A stretch of DNA of 64,000 nucleotides from Amylostereum areolatum. Its lineage: Eukaryota; Basidiomycota; Agaricomycetes; Russulales; Stereaceae. Made by a program: the position numbers and the translations under genes. Positions 54,425 through 64,000 of this stretch are shown in pieces (position 1 is the stretch's first letter; the number at the start of each line of letters is the position of its first letter). The DNA is taken from positions 1,601,693-1,665,692 of the forward strand of contig SAXG01000001.1 of the NCBI GenBank assembly GCA_012932865.1. The letters run 5' to 3'. The notes beneath the pieces were generated by a model. It had not been told where the DNA came from and made no database searches. It saw only the letters and a program-made list of their open reading frames with translations.

Positions 54425-55842
54425 TCACCTCCGTCTTTGGAGTCCACACTCAAGAGGTGGCAACGGCGACGTGCGGGGGGCGTGGGGCATCTGAACCAGT
54501 AAGGCTTTCAGTCTTGGACACCTGAGTGGTGTCGGCCTCGGTGTCGGGGAGGATGATATCTTCTTCGACATTGTGACGACACACGTCAATAGCCCCTATC
54601 TTTTTCCCCAAAAGGGACTTACACCCCTTTCATTTTATTATGACGGTGGAAGGACATTGTTTTGGACTTGGGATTATGACTGGGTTGGTCACGTGACTAA
54701 GCACATGTTTCTCTTCACATGACGTATTACCTGATTTTGGACTTTGGAACTCCACTTATGTGCACAGCATAGAATCAGCGCACAGGATTGGTAGAATATG
54801 ATTACTGTACTTAGAATATTATGTGGGTGAAGGGGCTCTGAAGTGGGTCGCCCTAGTAGTATAAAAGGAGTCCATGTAGCAAGCCTAGTCCTCATCTCGA
54901 CCTCTTGGTCTTTGGACTAGGTAAGCAGTGTTTCTACTGTGTCTTAGAACTATGACTAATGCTAAAATTTGGTCTTTGGACTAGTCATTTGCAGTGCCTA
55001 AGTAGTGCCCCTGCGGCTTCGCGCGCTGACCTGTGTAGTCGTGCTCGAGGAGGTTGACTTCGACTTTCTTTCTTATTCTGTTGTGTGTTGTTGTTGTTGT
55101 CGGCACGTGATCGACTCCATCGTCATAGACATCTTCAAGTGTGAAACAAAGAAAATGTCCTTCATGGCCAGCTCTTGCCTCCGATGACAGCCTCAAAGAG
55201 CTGTGGGAGTATGTATGCCCAACCCAGCTCCCCAGTGGTGTCGCATCAACATATCACGGTCAACAAAGCTGGCACAGGAACGTTAACCAGCCAATCGTTT
55301 AGAGGATATCGCACACAACATACCGTCCAATGTAGTACTCGTTCCAGTCTTCACTATCACGCCCATGGTATGAACACCCTATGGTAGGGTCTTCATTCAC
55401 CCGACCATAAGCGAATGCGGGCATGAGGTGGCAGCCGCGGAGAACATGCACTGGATCCATAAATCTGGATGTGTCACTGGAGGATACCGGGTCTTCTCAA
55501 GGACATTGCTATTCCATGCAGTGTTCCCCACAAAAGCTTCCTGCTCTAGCCATCGCACCCAAAGAAACTCGACATGTTGGGGAAGGGCGCCGTGGCGTCG
55601 TGGGAGCCTGGCCTGGTGTAGATGATGTGCGCATGAAAAATGCCTATAACTCGGGCATAGCAGTAGGGGGAGAATTCAGAGTCACTGTCTCCTACTTGGT
55701 TGGCGTCATCATCTTCTGAGCTTGCACTGTGGGTGTTGCCATCTTTAGAGCCTATGTCGTCGAGATTTAAGAGCATCATGACAATGTTCTATGCAGAGTC
55801 AGGGGCAATGCTGTCTTGATCCTGGCGGACATTGTAGGTAGT
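54425..55842. other. No recognisable gene; possible isolated promoter
   Basis: No convincing coding sequence. A TATA-like tataaaag (54860-54867) is followed about 40 bp later by a C/T-rich start-site-like stretch and by two gtctttggactag repeats (54909, 54973). This resembles an LTR or orphan promoter. The sequence 55400-55842 shows short frames only. Confidence 0.35.
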
Positions 55843-55847
55843 GTAGT

Positions 55848-56285
55848 TGTCATGAACAGTCTATAATTTTCTTTTTACTTTACATCGGTTACACGCTTTA
55901 GGACTTGTCAGCTTATCACCGGTCCAGCTCCACTTCGGCCCGGACCCGGTTCATCTATATCCTGCCCGGACCCACGTGACTCATCTCGGCCCGGGTCTGA
56001 CTCCTTTCTCTTGACTCATGCTGTGCTCTTTTACATATGACTGCTTACTTATACTAGGTCTGCTTACTGATCGCTGTGTATCGGTTGCTTACCTAAGTCT
56101 CTCTCCTCTCGTGTATATAAGGCTCGCTCTCGCTGTACATATTCCTTATCTCGAGCTAGTCAATTCTACCGACTTTGCTTGCTTTCCCTCATCTGTCGCC
56201 GTGTCTGATCGGCTCCCTTCCATCGTCCTCATCTTCTAGTCAGCTGTGTCGTAACTTGGTGCTGTCGCACTAGTCGTTGCTGATA
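55848..56285 (+). repeat. 5' LTR of the gypsy element (438 bp)
   Basis: TGTCATGAACAGTC...TTGCTGATA. The last bases are TA rather than CA, a C to T change compared with the 3' LTR. It carries a tatataagg box near 56116. It is 20 bp shorter than the 3' LTR because it lacks the internal tgactcatgctgta duplication. Confidence 0.93.
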
Positions 56286-56760
56286 TAAGCTCGAGATCTG
56301 TTTACTCTTGCACCACCCTACGACCGTCCCTACGTACTGTAGCGTAGTAGTAGTAGTAGTATCCGTCTGGTACTGACTTTGCTCTCCCCCCGTGCCGCCC
56401 TAGACCGTTACCCCCAGAGTACGTGACTCGTTACCCTGACATTGTGGTCGTGCGCACGTATACCGGTGCCGGCTTGACGTTTCCCCCGAAACGTTACACC
56501 TACTCGAGACTCTCCAACACCAGGAGTTGAAAGCTCAGAGGTGACAATAGAAGGTGCACCTTTGGTGTAGGAAACGAGTAAAAGCGGCGAAAGGAAAGCG
56601 GTTTAGGAAGTCTTTGGGCTCGTGTCCCCTAGACAAAGAGACAGCCAACAGGTCGAGAAGACTGAGGCAGACCGTCTTGCGATTTCGTAACAGAACCACC
56701 TTCCCTCGACAGAATCTTCCCCTGCTGCACAGAGTAACCATTTCAGCTGGGGGCTCGTGC
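56286..56760 (+). other. Gypsy leader
   Basis: Sequence between the 5' LTR and the probable gag ATG. It begins taagctcgagatctg, with a (gta)n tract at 56345-56362. The primer-binding site is not obvious from known tRNA complements. Short open frames near 56554 are in frame with gag and may be read through from upstream. Confidence 0.5.
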
Positions 56761-59015
56761 ATGGAAGATTGGCGCTCGCAAGCACAAGAATTCATCCCCA
56801 TCAGCAACGATGCTATCGTCTCCCTCATCAACGAGTCCAAAGACCCTTGGGCCTGGCACAATTGGAAGGTCGCCCTCGGCGTAGAAGAACTCGAAGACTC
56901 CGTCATAGATGTCCATTTCTATTGCCTCAAAATAAGAGAACAAGGAACCAGAAGCCGCTACGTCCACTTCCGCCCGTACATCACCTACCGCTACAGACTC
57001 GAGCAACCCCCAAAGTCCTTCTACACACCCAACGAGAAAATACCTGTTGACACTCGACACACCCACTGCCTCCTTACACCAGGCAACACCCCCGACCCCA
57101 CACCAGAGCCAGAGGTCATCGACCTCACCCACTTATAAACAATTCCCTCGTTTGGAATCAACGGTTCCGACTCCAGCTCAGAAACAGGCTCCGACACCGA
57201 CCTCAATAACTGCTGCATCTTCCCCCTCCCACTAGGCGTCACCCAAGAAGACGACAACGTCTTTACTGCTCGACTCGGAGACAACACCCGAGAAGTCGCC
57301 TTTATAACTACTGAACTCAGTGGCATTATCTGGTACTTCACCGACAGAGACCAACCCGACCTCACTGAAACCGACTTCAACCTCATCGCCGCCTCCGCCC
57401 TACCACCTGTCACCGACGAAGACTTCTCCGACCTCGACAAACCAGTCATGGCTGCCCAGTGGGTCCGCACCGACCCCCAACCCCCTCTCCCCGCTGAACT
57501 TGCCAACTGCACCGAAATTGGTGGAATATGGAACATCGTCATCGGCCAAACTGGCTCTCCCATCCAACACATGAATAACGGCACCGAAAATGCATGGCTC
57601 ATGGAAGTAAATGGCCAATGGGTCGCCATCCCTGCCGTGCTTGTTGCTGCCCTCAACCTGCCACCCCCCATTGTCAACGTCACCGCCCCTCCTATTGTCA
57701 CGGTTCGCCCTTTTGCTCCGCTTTTTCCTTGCTTTCTCGCGCTATCTGATCTCACACCTGTGGATCAATCCCCTTTGATGGCATCGCTGATGTGCCCCTT
57801 GGTCTGTGCACATCCCCTCCCTAGTATATATAGCTGGCCTGCATGTATCTAGTTCCTTAGTCTTTCCTCCTAGTCTTTACCGGCTTAGAGTGCAATGTAC
57901 TGTTCTCCCTTTGTTCCCTGATTCCCCCTTCCTCTGAGCCACTGCCTGTGCCGCGACTTAGAAGGCTATTGGATGCATTCCTTAGTCGGTCGTTCTTGAC
58001 ACCTATCACCGTCAACCCCCCTGCGGTCACGGTTACCGCCCCAGCCGCCGCCGCCGCTAGACCCCCTCGAAAGAAGGTCCACACGAAAACCCCTGAAGGC
58101 TTCTCTGGAGAACGAGAAGACTTCAATGACTGGATGCGGTCATGCGAGGAGTACATATGAGCCACCGAGGATGACCTTGTGACGGACAGGGACAAAGTAC
58201 TCTTCATCCTCACCTACATGATGGGGGAGGCAGCACGCACCTGAAAGGCTGAGTACGAAGATGCACACCTAGCCAATGGAGCCATGGTCGCCTGGGTGGA
58301 CTTCCACAAGGCGCTCAAAGGCACCTTCACTGATGTCAATGAGCAGCACCGTGCCGCAGTTGAACTGGACGGGTTCAAGCAGACGAAGGGTACCACCGCC
58401 CATGAATACTTTGCCAGGTTTGAACAACTGGCAAGGAAGGCTGGGTACTCCACGGCGTAGGACCCCATCCACCTCATGCAGCTGCTTAAGCACAATATCT
58501 ACTACCAGACCATTGACTCCATCTACGACAGCGGTCATGTCCCTCAGAAATATGAGGACCTCAAAGAGCGCATTATTCTGATCGACGGTCTGCGACAGGA
58601 GCGGGAGGACCTTAAGACCCAGCGCAGCGGACCCACGCAGAATCAAAAACCTAAAGGACAGGGATCATCCAATGGGCAGCAAGGGGGGCAGGTCCCATGG
58701 CGCTGCGACGGAACCGGCATGGTACACGGTGGCAAAGGACAGCCAATGGACGTCAACCGTGTCAACATTAAGGGCCGATGCTTCCGCTGCGGACAGAATG
58801 GACACCAGGTGTGGGACTGCAGGGTGGACGTAAAGAACATCCGAGACATGTGGGGGAGGGACCGGTACACGGAACCACCAAAGCGGGAGGCTTGAGCACA
58901 AACATTCGAGACACCCACCGCCTGGGCTAGGAGCGTGTCGGCCGAAAATCGGAAAAGCGTGATGGATGCGCTTCAAGCTCAGCCGAAGGTGGAGGAGAAG
59001 AAGGAGGGTTTTTGA
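56761..59015 (+). pseudogene. Gypsy gag, interrupted by a solo LTR
   Basis: From ATG 56761 the frame encodes an N-terminal region (KDPWAWHNWKVALGV) and stops at 57136. It then continues in other frames (TARLGDNTREVAFITTELSG, then MAAQWVRTDPQPPLP from 57448) up to the solo LTR at 57696. After the LTR it resumes with a Pro/Ala-rich stretch and the retrotransposon gag domain (TPEGFSGEREDFNDWMRSCE, ALKGTFTDVNEQHRAAVEL, EYFARFEQLARKAGY). Stops occur at 58158-58160 (TGA where Arg fits), 58242-58244 and 58458-58460. The nucleocapsid zinc knuckle CFRCGQNGHQVWDC (58779-58820) marks the end of gag. Gag forms the virus-like particle and binds RNA. Confidence 0.85.
57696..58001 (+). mobile_element. Solo LTR, 306 bp, inserted in gypsy gag, TSD CCTAT
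   Basis: TGTCACGGTTCGCCC...TTCTTGACA, flanked by cctat at 57691-57695 and 58002-58006. Same family and length as 24676-24981. It contains a tatatata box near 57828. Removing it with one cctat rejoins the Val/Thr/Ala/Pro-rich gag sequence. Confidence 0.95.
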
Positions 59016-62000
59016 GGGGGCTGACGATGTACACGGCATCTGAAGCCCAAGTTTCTGTTTCTCGCCTGTCTGGTTTTGTTGCGCCTCGGTGGCCTGGTTC
59101 TCGTTTACATATGCGCATCGTTGATTCGGACTGTACTACTACGGGGGATATCCCCATTATGACTTCTCTTACGGACTCTATCGGTACGGGCACGCGTCCC
59201 ATTGTTATTTTAGATACTCAGGCTTCGATTTGTGAGCCTTTGGCTTTGGATACGGCATCGGTTTCAGCTTCAGTTTTGGATACGGCTTTGGATACGGACT
59301 TGGTTTTGGTCATGGACCCTGTGAAGTCAGGGACAATGCCATGCGATGGAAGGGGCACGGCGCCCAAATCATGTTATATGGCACCTGGAATGGCTCAATA
59401 GACGCTTCGTCGCTTAAGGGAAGACAAACCTGAAAGCACGATTGCAATCCTTCGCATTTGGACACACCATCGACGTCGCGACGAAGCTACTTATGAAGCC
59501 ATCAAGGAGATAACTGGCATGGAAGATAAATTAGCATGCCAAGCTCTACTAGAGCTCGCCACTCCCATGCAGTTCATACGCTCCTCGAGCGCTAAGGAAC
59601 AAACGGTCATTCCCACACAACTTGTGGTAGATTCCCAGCGCATAGTCAAAGCTCTCGCACTCCTGGACAGTGGTTGCACTGGCTCGTGTATCAACACGAA
59701 GTTTGTGCAGGAAAATCTCATCCCCACGTGACAGACTGCTCACCCAATCCCAGTACAAAATGCAGACGGCACGCTCAACGCAGGAGGACCCATCACAGAA
59801 TATGTCACACTTCGTCTAATCATTCAAGACCATGAAGAAAACATCGACCTCGCGGTCTCCAATCTAGGAGATACAGACCTCTTCATCGGACATGAGTGGC
59901 TTGAAAAGCACAATCCTCGCATCGACTGGAAATCAGGATTGATTGAATTCGACCAATGCCCTACAAGCTGCTCTCATCCCCCTCCCCTTCTCAATATTGA
60001 TAATGACGAAGAAGAGGAGGAAGAGCCAGTCCACATGGAAAAGGACGAGCAGCTGTTCGCTTTCGACTGTGACGGTTACAAGACAACCTACCACATCCGG
60101 ACCCATGCATCAGACATTGCAATCGAGGAGCACACTAAGAAAAAGGAACAGACCTTCTCGGAGCGAGTCCCAACAGTGTACCATGAATTCAAAGACATCT
60201 TTGACAAAGACGACTTCGACAAGCTTCCTGAGCGACGCCCATGGGACCACACCATTGAACTCACTCCTAACTTCAAACCGGTCGATTGCAAAGTTTACCC
60301 CCTCACATTGGACGAGCAGAAGCAACTGGACGCCTTTTTGGAAGAGAACCTGAGATCTGGCCGGATCCAGCTGTCTAAATCACCCATGGCCTCCCCATTC
60401 TTCTTCATTAAGAAAAAAGACAGCTCGTTACGTCCTGTGCAAGACTATCGAAAGCTCAATGAGATGGCAATAAAGAACCGTTACCCGCTCCCGCTCATCC
60501 AAGAGTTGGTTGATAAGCTTAAGGGAGCACGGCACTTTACCAAGCTCGATGTCCGATGGGGCTACAACAATGTTCGGATTAAAGAAGGGGACGAATGGAA
60601 AGCTGTGTTCCGCACAAACAAAGGTCTCTACGAGTCTACAGTCGTGTTCTTCGGGCTCACCAACTCCCCGTCTACGTTCCAAGCCATGATGAATGACCTG
60701 TTCAAAGACTTGATCTACCAAGGAGTCGTGGTCATCTATTTAGATGACATCCTCATCTTCATGCATACGCTAGAAGAACATCGTCGGATAGTCAAGAAGG
60801 TCCTCCGGATTCTGCGAGAAAACAAACTCTATCTGAAGCCAGAAAAGTGCAAGTTTGAGAAGGCAGAAATCAAATACCTGGGCATGATTGTTGGCGGAGA
60901 AAGGGTTCACATAGATCCAGCAAAGATTGCAGCAATCACCAACTGGCCAGCCCCCAAAACAAAGAAACAACTTCAATCGTTTTTGGGCTTCTGCAACTTC
61001 TACCATTGCTTTATCAAGGACTTCAGCGGCATCGCTCACCCGATGACTAAGCTCACGGGGAAGATGGAATGGGTCTGGGACACCCTGCAGCAGGAGGCGT
61101 TTGAGGAACTCAAGCGACGTATAACATCACAGCCAGTTCTAGCAATCCCTACAGATGATGGGCAATTCCGTGTCAAAGCGGACTCCTCTGACTATGCCAC
61201 GGGTGCGGTACTTTCGCAACAACAGGACAATGGCAAATGGCACCCGGTCGCCTTCCTCTCAAAGTCCCTCAGCGAAGCTGAGAGGAACTATGTGATCTAT
61301 GACAAGGAATTACTGGCTATCATGACGGCGCTAGAGGAATGGAGACAATACCTCATGGGGGCACAACAGGAGTTTGAAATCTGGTCGGATCATCTTAATC
61401 TCACGTACTTCCGCAAGGCGCAGAAGCTAAATCGGAGACAAGCACGGTGGTTAACAGAGCTACAAGAATATCATTGTACGCTACTCCACAAACCTGGCAA
61501 GACAATGGGTAAACCCGATGCTATTTCCCGACTAGCGGGCCTTGAGAAGGGGGAGAAAGGCAATGAAAACATCGTCCTCCTGAAACCAGAACTCTTTCGC
61601 GCCCTCAACCATGCAGGAATTGTAACCAACGGACCTGACAATGTCTTCATTGAGCGGATTCAGGAGGCTACCTTACTCCGAGACCATGCAGTAGAACACG
61701 CCTTAACACTCAAAGTAAAGGGATAGCTGGAACACGCAGATGGAACGGTCACCTGGCAACACAGACTCTATGTCCCAAGAGACAAAGGACTCCATGCAGA
61801 TATCATCCAAGCTCATCATGACGGCCCGCTTGTCGGTCATCCATGACGATACAAGACCCACGAGCTCATCACACGCAACTACTGGTGGCCTGCCATTAGA
61901 GACAATGTCCGGAAATATGTCGAAGGATGTGAGACCTGCCAACGTACCAAGATTAGACATGATTGTATTGCCGCTCCACTCCACCCACATGACCTGCCAC

Positions 62001-63178
62001 AAGCACCTTGGGGGCATGTATCCATCGACTTTGTCGTGCTGCTCCCGGTCTTGGATGGAAAAGACGCCATCTGCAATGTGAACTGCATGGGTACCAAGCA
62101 GGTTGTATTCTGGGCCACGACCAAAGACCTAACAGAGGACGAACTTGCCTTTGAGTACCTACGCGAGGTGGTCCCCCATCATGGAATTCCTAGAAAGATT
62201 GTCAGCGACCGCGACAGTGTGTTTGTCTCCAAGTTCACCACGGCATTGTTCCAACTGTTAGGCATTGAAGGGAACCCGTCCACACCATATCACCCTCAGA
62301 CGGACGGACAGACTGAACGCTCCAACATGACCATGGAAAACTACCTTCGCATCTTTGTCAATCAACAACAGGACGATTGGACATGTTACCTCCCACTTGC
62401 CATGACCGCGCTCAACAACATGGTCCATAGTTCGATTGGGATGTCTCCCAACTTTGCCAACTATGGTCGGGAACTCTACCTGGGGACAAACCCTCGACGC
62501 GAGACAGACAACCCATCGGCAAACGAGTTTGCACAACGCCTGTGAGACATCTATGAGGAAGCCCGCTCTGCGCTAAAGGTAGCACAGGATGATCAAAAGC
62601 GCTTTTACGATCGCAAGAAGGACGAACCAATAGATTACAAAATTGGCGACTTCGTCTGGCTGGAAGCCAAGACAAGAGATGGCCAAACCGTAATCAAAAC
62701 GGCATGTCCTATGCAAAAGCTAGATGACAAGCACTTCGGTCCTTTCGAAATCCTGGAAAAAGTCGGAGCATCGGCTTACAAGCTTTGCCTCTCTGCATCC
62801 TGGTCACAAAAACATCCGGTCTTCAACGAGTCCCTCCTATCTCCACACAACAGTCCCGCCTTTGACAATCAGAAAGCACCTACACCTCCACCCCCAGAGT
62901 TAGTCCAAGGAGAGGAAGTCTATGAGGTCGAAAAATTATAGACTCCAAGAAGGTTGGTCGCGGCTTCAAGTACCTGGTCAAATGGAAAGGCTACTCAGAC
63001 AATGACAATACTTGGGAGCCTCTCACCAATCTCCAGAATGCCAAGAAACGTATTGACGACTTCCACCATGAACATCCGGGTGCCCCGAAACCTGCACACT
63101 TTAATCGTTGGGAACTCCTGTCGGAGGAAGAAGCTGGATCTGATTACGACGAGGACGTCGAATCTAAGGAAGGGGTGA
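59016..63178 (+). pseudogene. Gypsy pol: protease, reverse transcriptase, RNase H, integrase, chromodomain
   Basis: An aspartic protease has the active site ALLDSGCTGS (DSG at 59666-59674). TGA at 59729-59731 follows where relatives continue, possibly CGA to TGA. The main frame to 61726 holds reverse transcriptase (LDVRWGYNNVRIKEGDEWK, catalytic YLDD at 60737-60748) and RNase H (RVKADSSDYATGAVLSQ, YDKELLAI). Stops at 61724-61726 and 61844-61846 precede the integrase zinc domain (HHDGPLVGH ... CETCQRTK). The integrase core follows with Asp in SIDFVV, Asp in VSDRDSVF and Glu in QTDGQTERSN. TGA at 62543-62545 (QRL*DIYEEA, Arg expected) and a one-base loss in an A run near 62933 separate it from the chromodomain (FKYLVKWKGYSDNDNTWEP), which ends just before the 3' LTR. 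Confidence 0.93.
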
Positions 63179-63636
63179 TGTCATGAACAGTCTATAATTT
63201 TCTTTTTACTTTACATTGGTTACACGCTTTAGGACTTATCGGCTTATCACCAGTCCGGCTCCACTCCGGCCTGGACCCGGTTTATCTATATCCTGCCTGG
63301 ACCCACGTGACTCATCTTGGCCCGGGTCTGACTCCTTTCTCTTGACTCATGCTGTACAATACTGACTCATGCTGTGCTCTTTTACATACGACTGCTTACT
63401 TATACTAGGTCTGCTTACTGATCGCCGTGTATTGGTTGCTTACCTAAGTCTCTCTCCTCTCGTGTATATAAGGCTCGCTCTCGCTGTACATATTCCTTAT
63501 CTCGAGCTAGTCAATTCTACCGACTTTGCTTGCTTTCCCTTGTCTGTCGCCGTGTCTGATTGGCTCCCTTCCATTGTCCTCATCTTCTAGTCAGCTGTGT
63601 TGTAACTTGGTGCTGTCACACTAGTCATTGCTGACA
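63179..63636 (+). repeat. 3' LTR of the gypsy element (458 bp)
   Basis: TGTCATGAACAGTC...TTGCTGACA. It carries a 20-bp insertion around 63345-63375 made by a duplication of ctgactcatgctgt. The same insertion is present in the LTR at 23377-23832. Confidence 0.93.
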
Positions 63637-63641
63637 GTAGT

Positions 63642-64000
63642 AATTTGTCATGTACCTATGTTTGTAGATCTGATTTGCCTTGATGATGATATGGGATCTT
63701 GAGGGAGTGTCGCTTGGGTCAGAGGTCCGCGTAAATGGTGCACCACCTCTCGAAGACTTCAGGGCATAGATGTCTTATAAGCGGTTCAAGAGGTGTTCAT
63801 ACAGGTGGTCTGGAAAGGTCTGTGTGAGGCATGAGAAAACAGCGACAACACGGATACATAGTGGATGCAAACCTAGATAGTGGGATCATCCTCATAAGTG
63901 CTGAAAAAAAATGGAAGGTCAATCGGGTTGTTCTCTGTTGCCCCGATGCCGTACAGTGAGAACAGGTCTGTGGCGGTTTGGGCCTTGAATTCCTCAAGTT
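63642..64000. other. No recognisable gene at the window edge
   Basis: The flank of the gypsy insertion, with short open frames only and no motif recognised. Confidence 0.4.

Larger units (their letters stand above)
55848..63636 (+). mobile_element. Full-length Ty3/gypsy chromovirus, inactivated, TSD GTAGT
   Basis: Bounded by direct LTRs (55848-56285, 63179-63636) and a perfect 5-bp duplication gtagt (55843-55847, 63637-63641). Gag, protease, reverse transcriptase, RNase H, integrase and a chromodomain occur in the usual chromovirus order. Stops, a frameshift and a 306-bp solo LTR inside gag make it non-functional. The LTRs differ at about 20 sites, about 16 of them CpG versus TpG/CpA. Confidence 0.95.

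Noticed and set aside
52434..54502. Open frames up to 297 codons in the GC-rich palindrome
   Set aside because: Frames occur on both strands at mirrored places, with Pro/Arg/Gly/His low complexity and no domain or intron pattern. They follow from base composition.

Overview
The window looks like repeat-dominated DNA from a mushroom-forming basidiomycete (Agaricomycetes). Introns are mostly about 45-60 bp, there is a KDZ-family DNA transposon carrying a TET/JBP dioxygenase gene, and Ty3/gypsy chromoviruses and Ty1/copia elements are nested in one another. I see no convincing housekeeping gene. The only candidate host gene is a multi-exon, low-complexity hypothetical gene at 445-4053.

Layout. 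(1) 1-4800: hypothetical gene, then a diverged ~300-bp direct duplication and a minisatellite. (2) 4992-6186: a non-autonomous hAT-like element full of GGTACC motifs, inserted in a tandem repeat; then a degenerate gypsy gag fragment (minus strand). (3) 8092-19766: an 11,675-bp composite KDZ transposon with ~560-bp terminal inverted repeats and a perfect 8-bp target duplication (CTCACACT). It holds a KDZ transposase, a proline-rich ORF, a small acidic ORF, a TET/JBP 2-oxoglutarate/Fe(II) dioxygenase and a third conserved basidiomycete gene. The transposase, the dioxygenase and the third gene each carry one disabling lesion. (4) 19775-24981: a truncated copia on the minus strand, whose 5' LTR sits in an older gypsy leader; then a hypothetical pseudogene and a solo LTR. 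(5) 25066-49915: an 11,327-bp unit present twice in full and a third time in part. Each full unit has a truncated copia, two complete 503-bp TRIM retrotransposons whose LTRs each contain a tRNA-like gene, several solo TRIM LTRs, and a foldback element that the TRIMs have invaded. (6) 49918-51666: copia and chromovirus fragments. (7) 52418-54424: a 2-kb near-complete palindrome. (8) 55848-63636: a full-length but inactivated Ty3/gypsy chromovirus with LTRs, a GTAGT target duplication and a solo LTR of another family inside gag.

Two themes tie the window together. First, almost all differences between the paired KDZ TIRs, and most between the gypsy LTRs, are CpG to TpG/CpA transitions, and several in-frame stops look like CGA to TGA. 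This is what deamination of methylated CpG would leave, and it occurs in an element that itself encodes a predicted 5-methylcytosine oxidase. Second, a tRNA-bearing TRIM family shares its LTR ends (TGTTGAA...TTCAACA) with the neighbouring copia family, which suggests that the copia machinery mobilised it.
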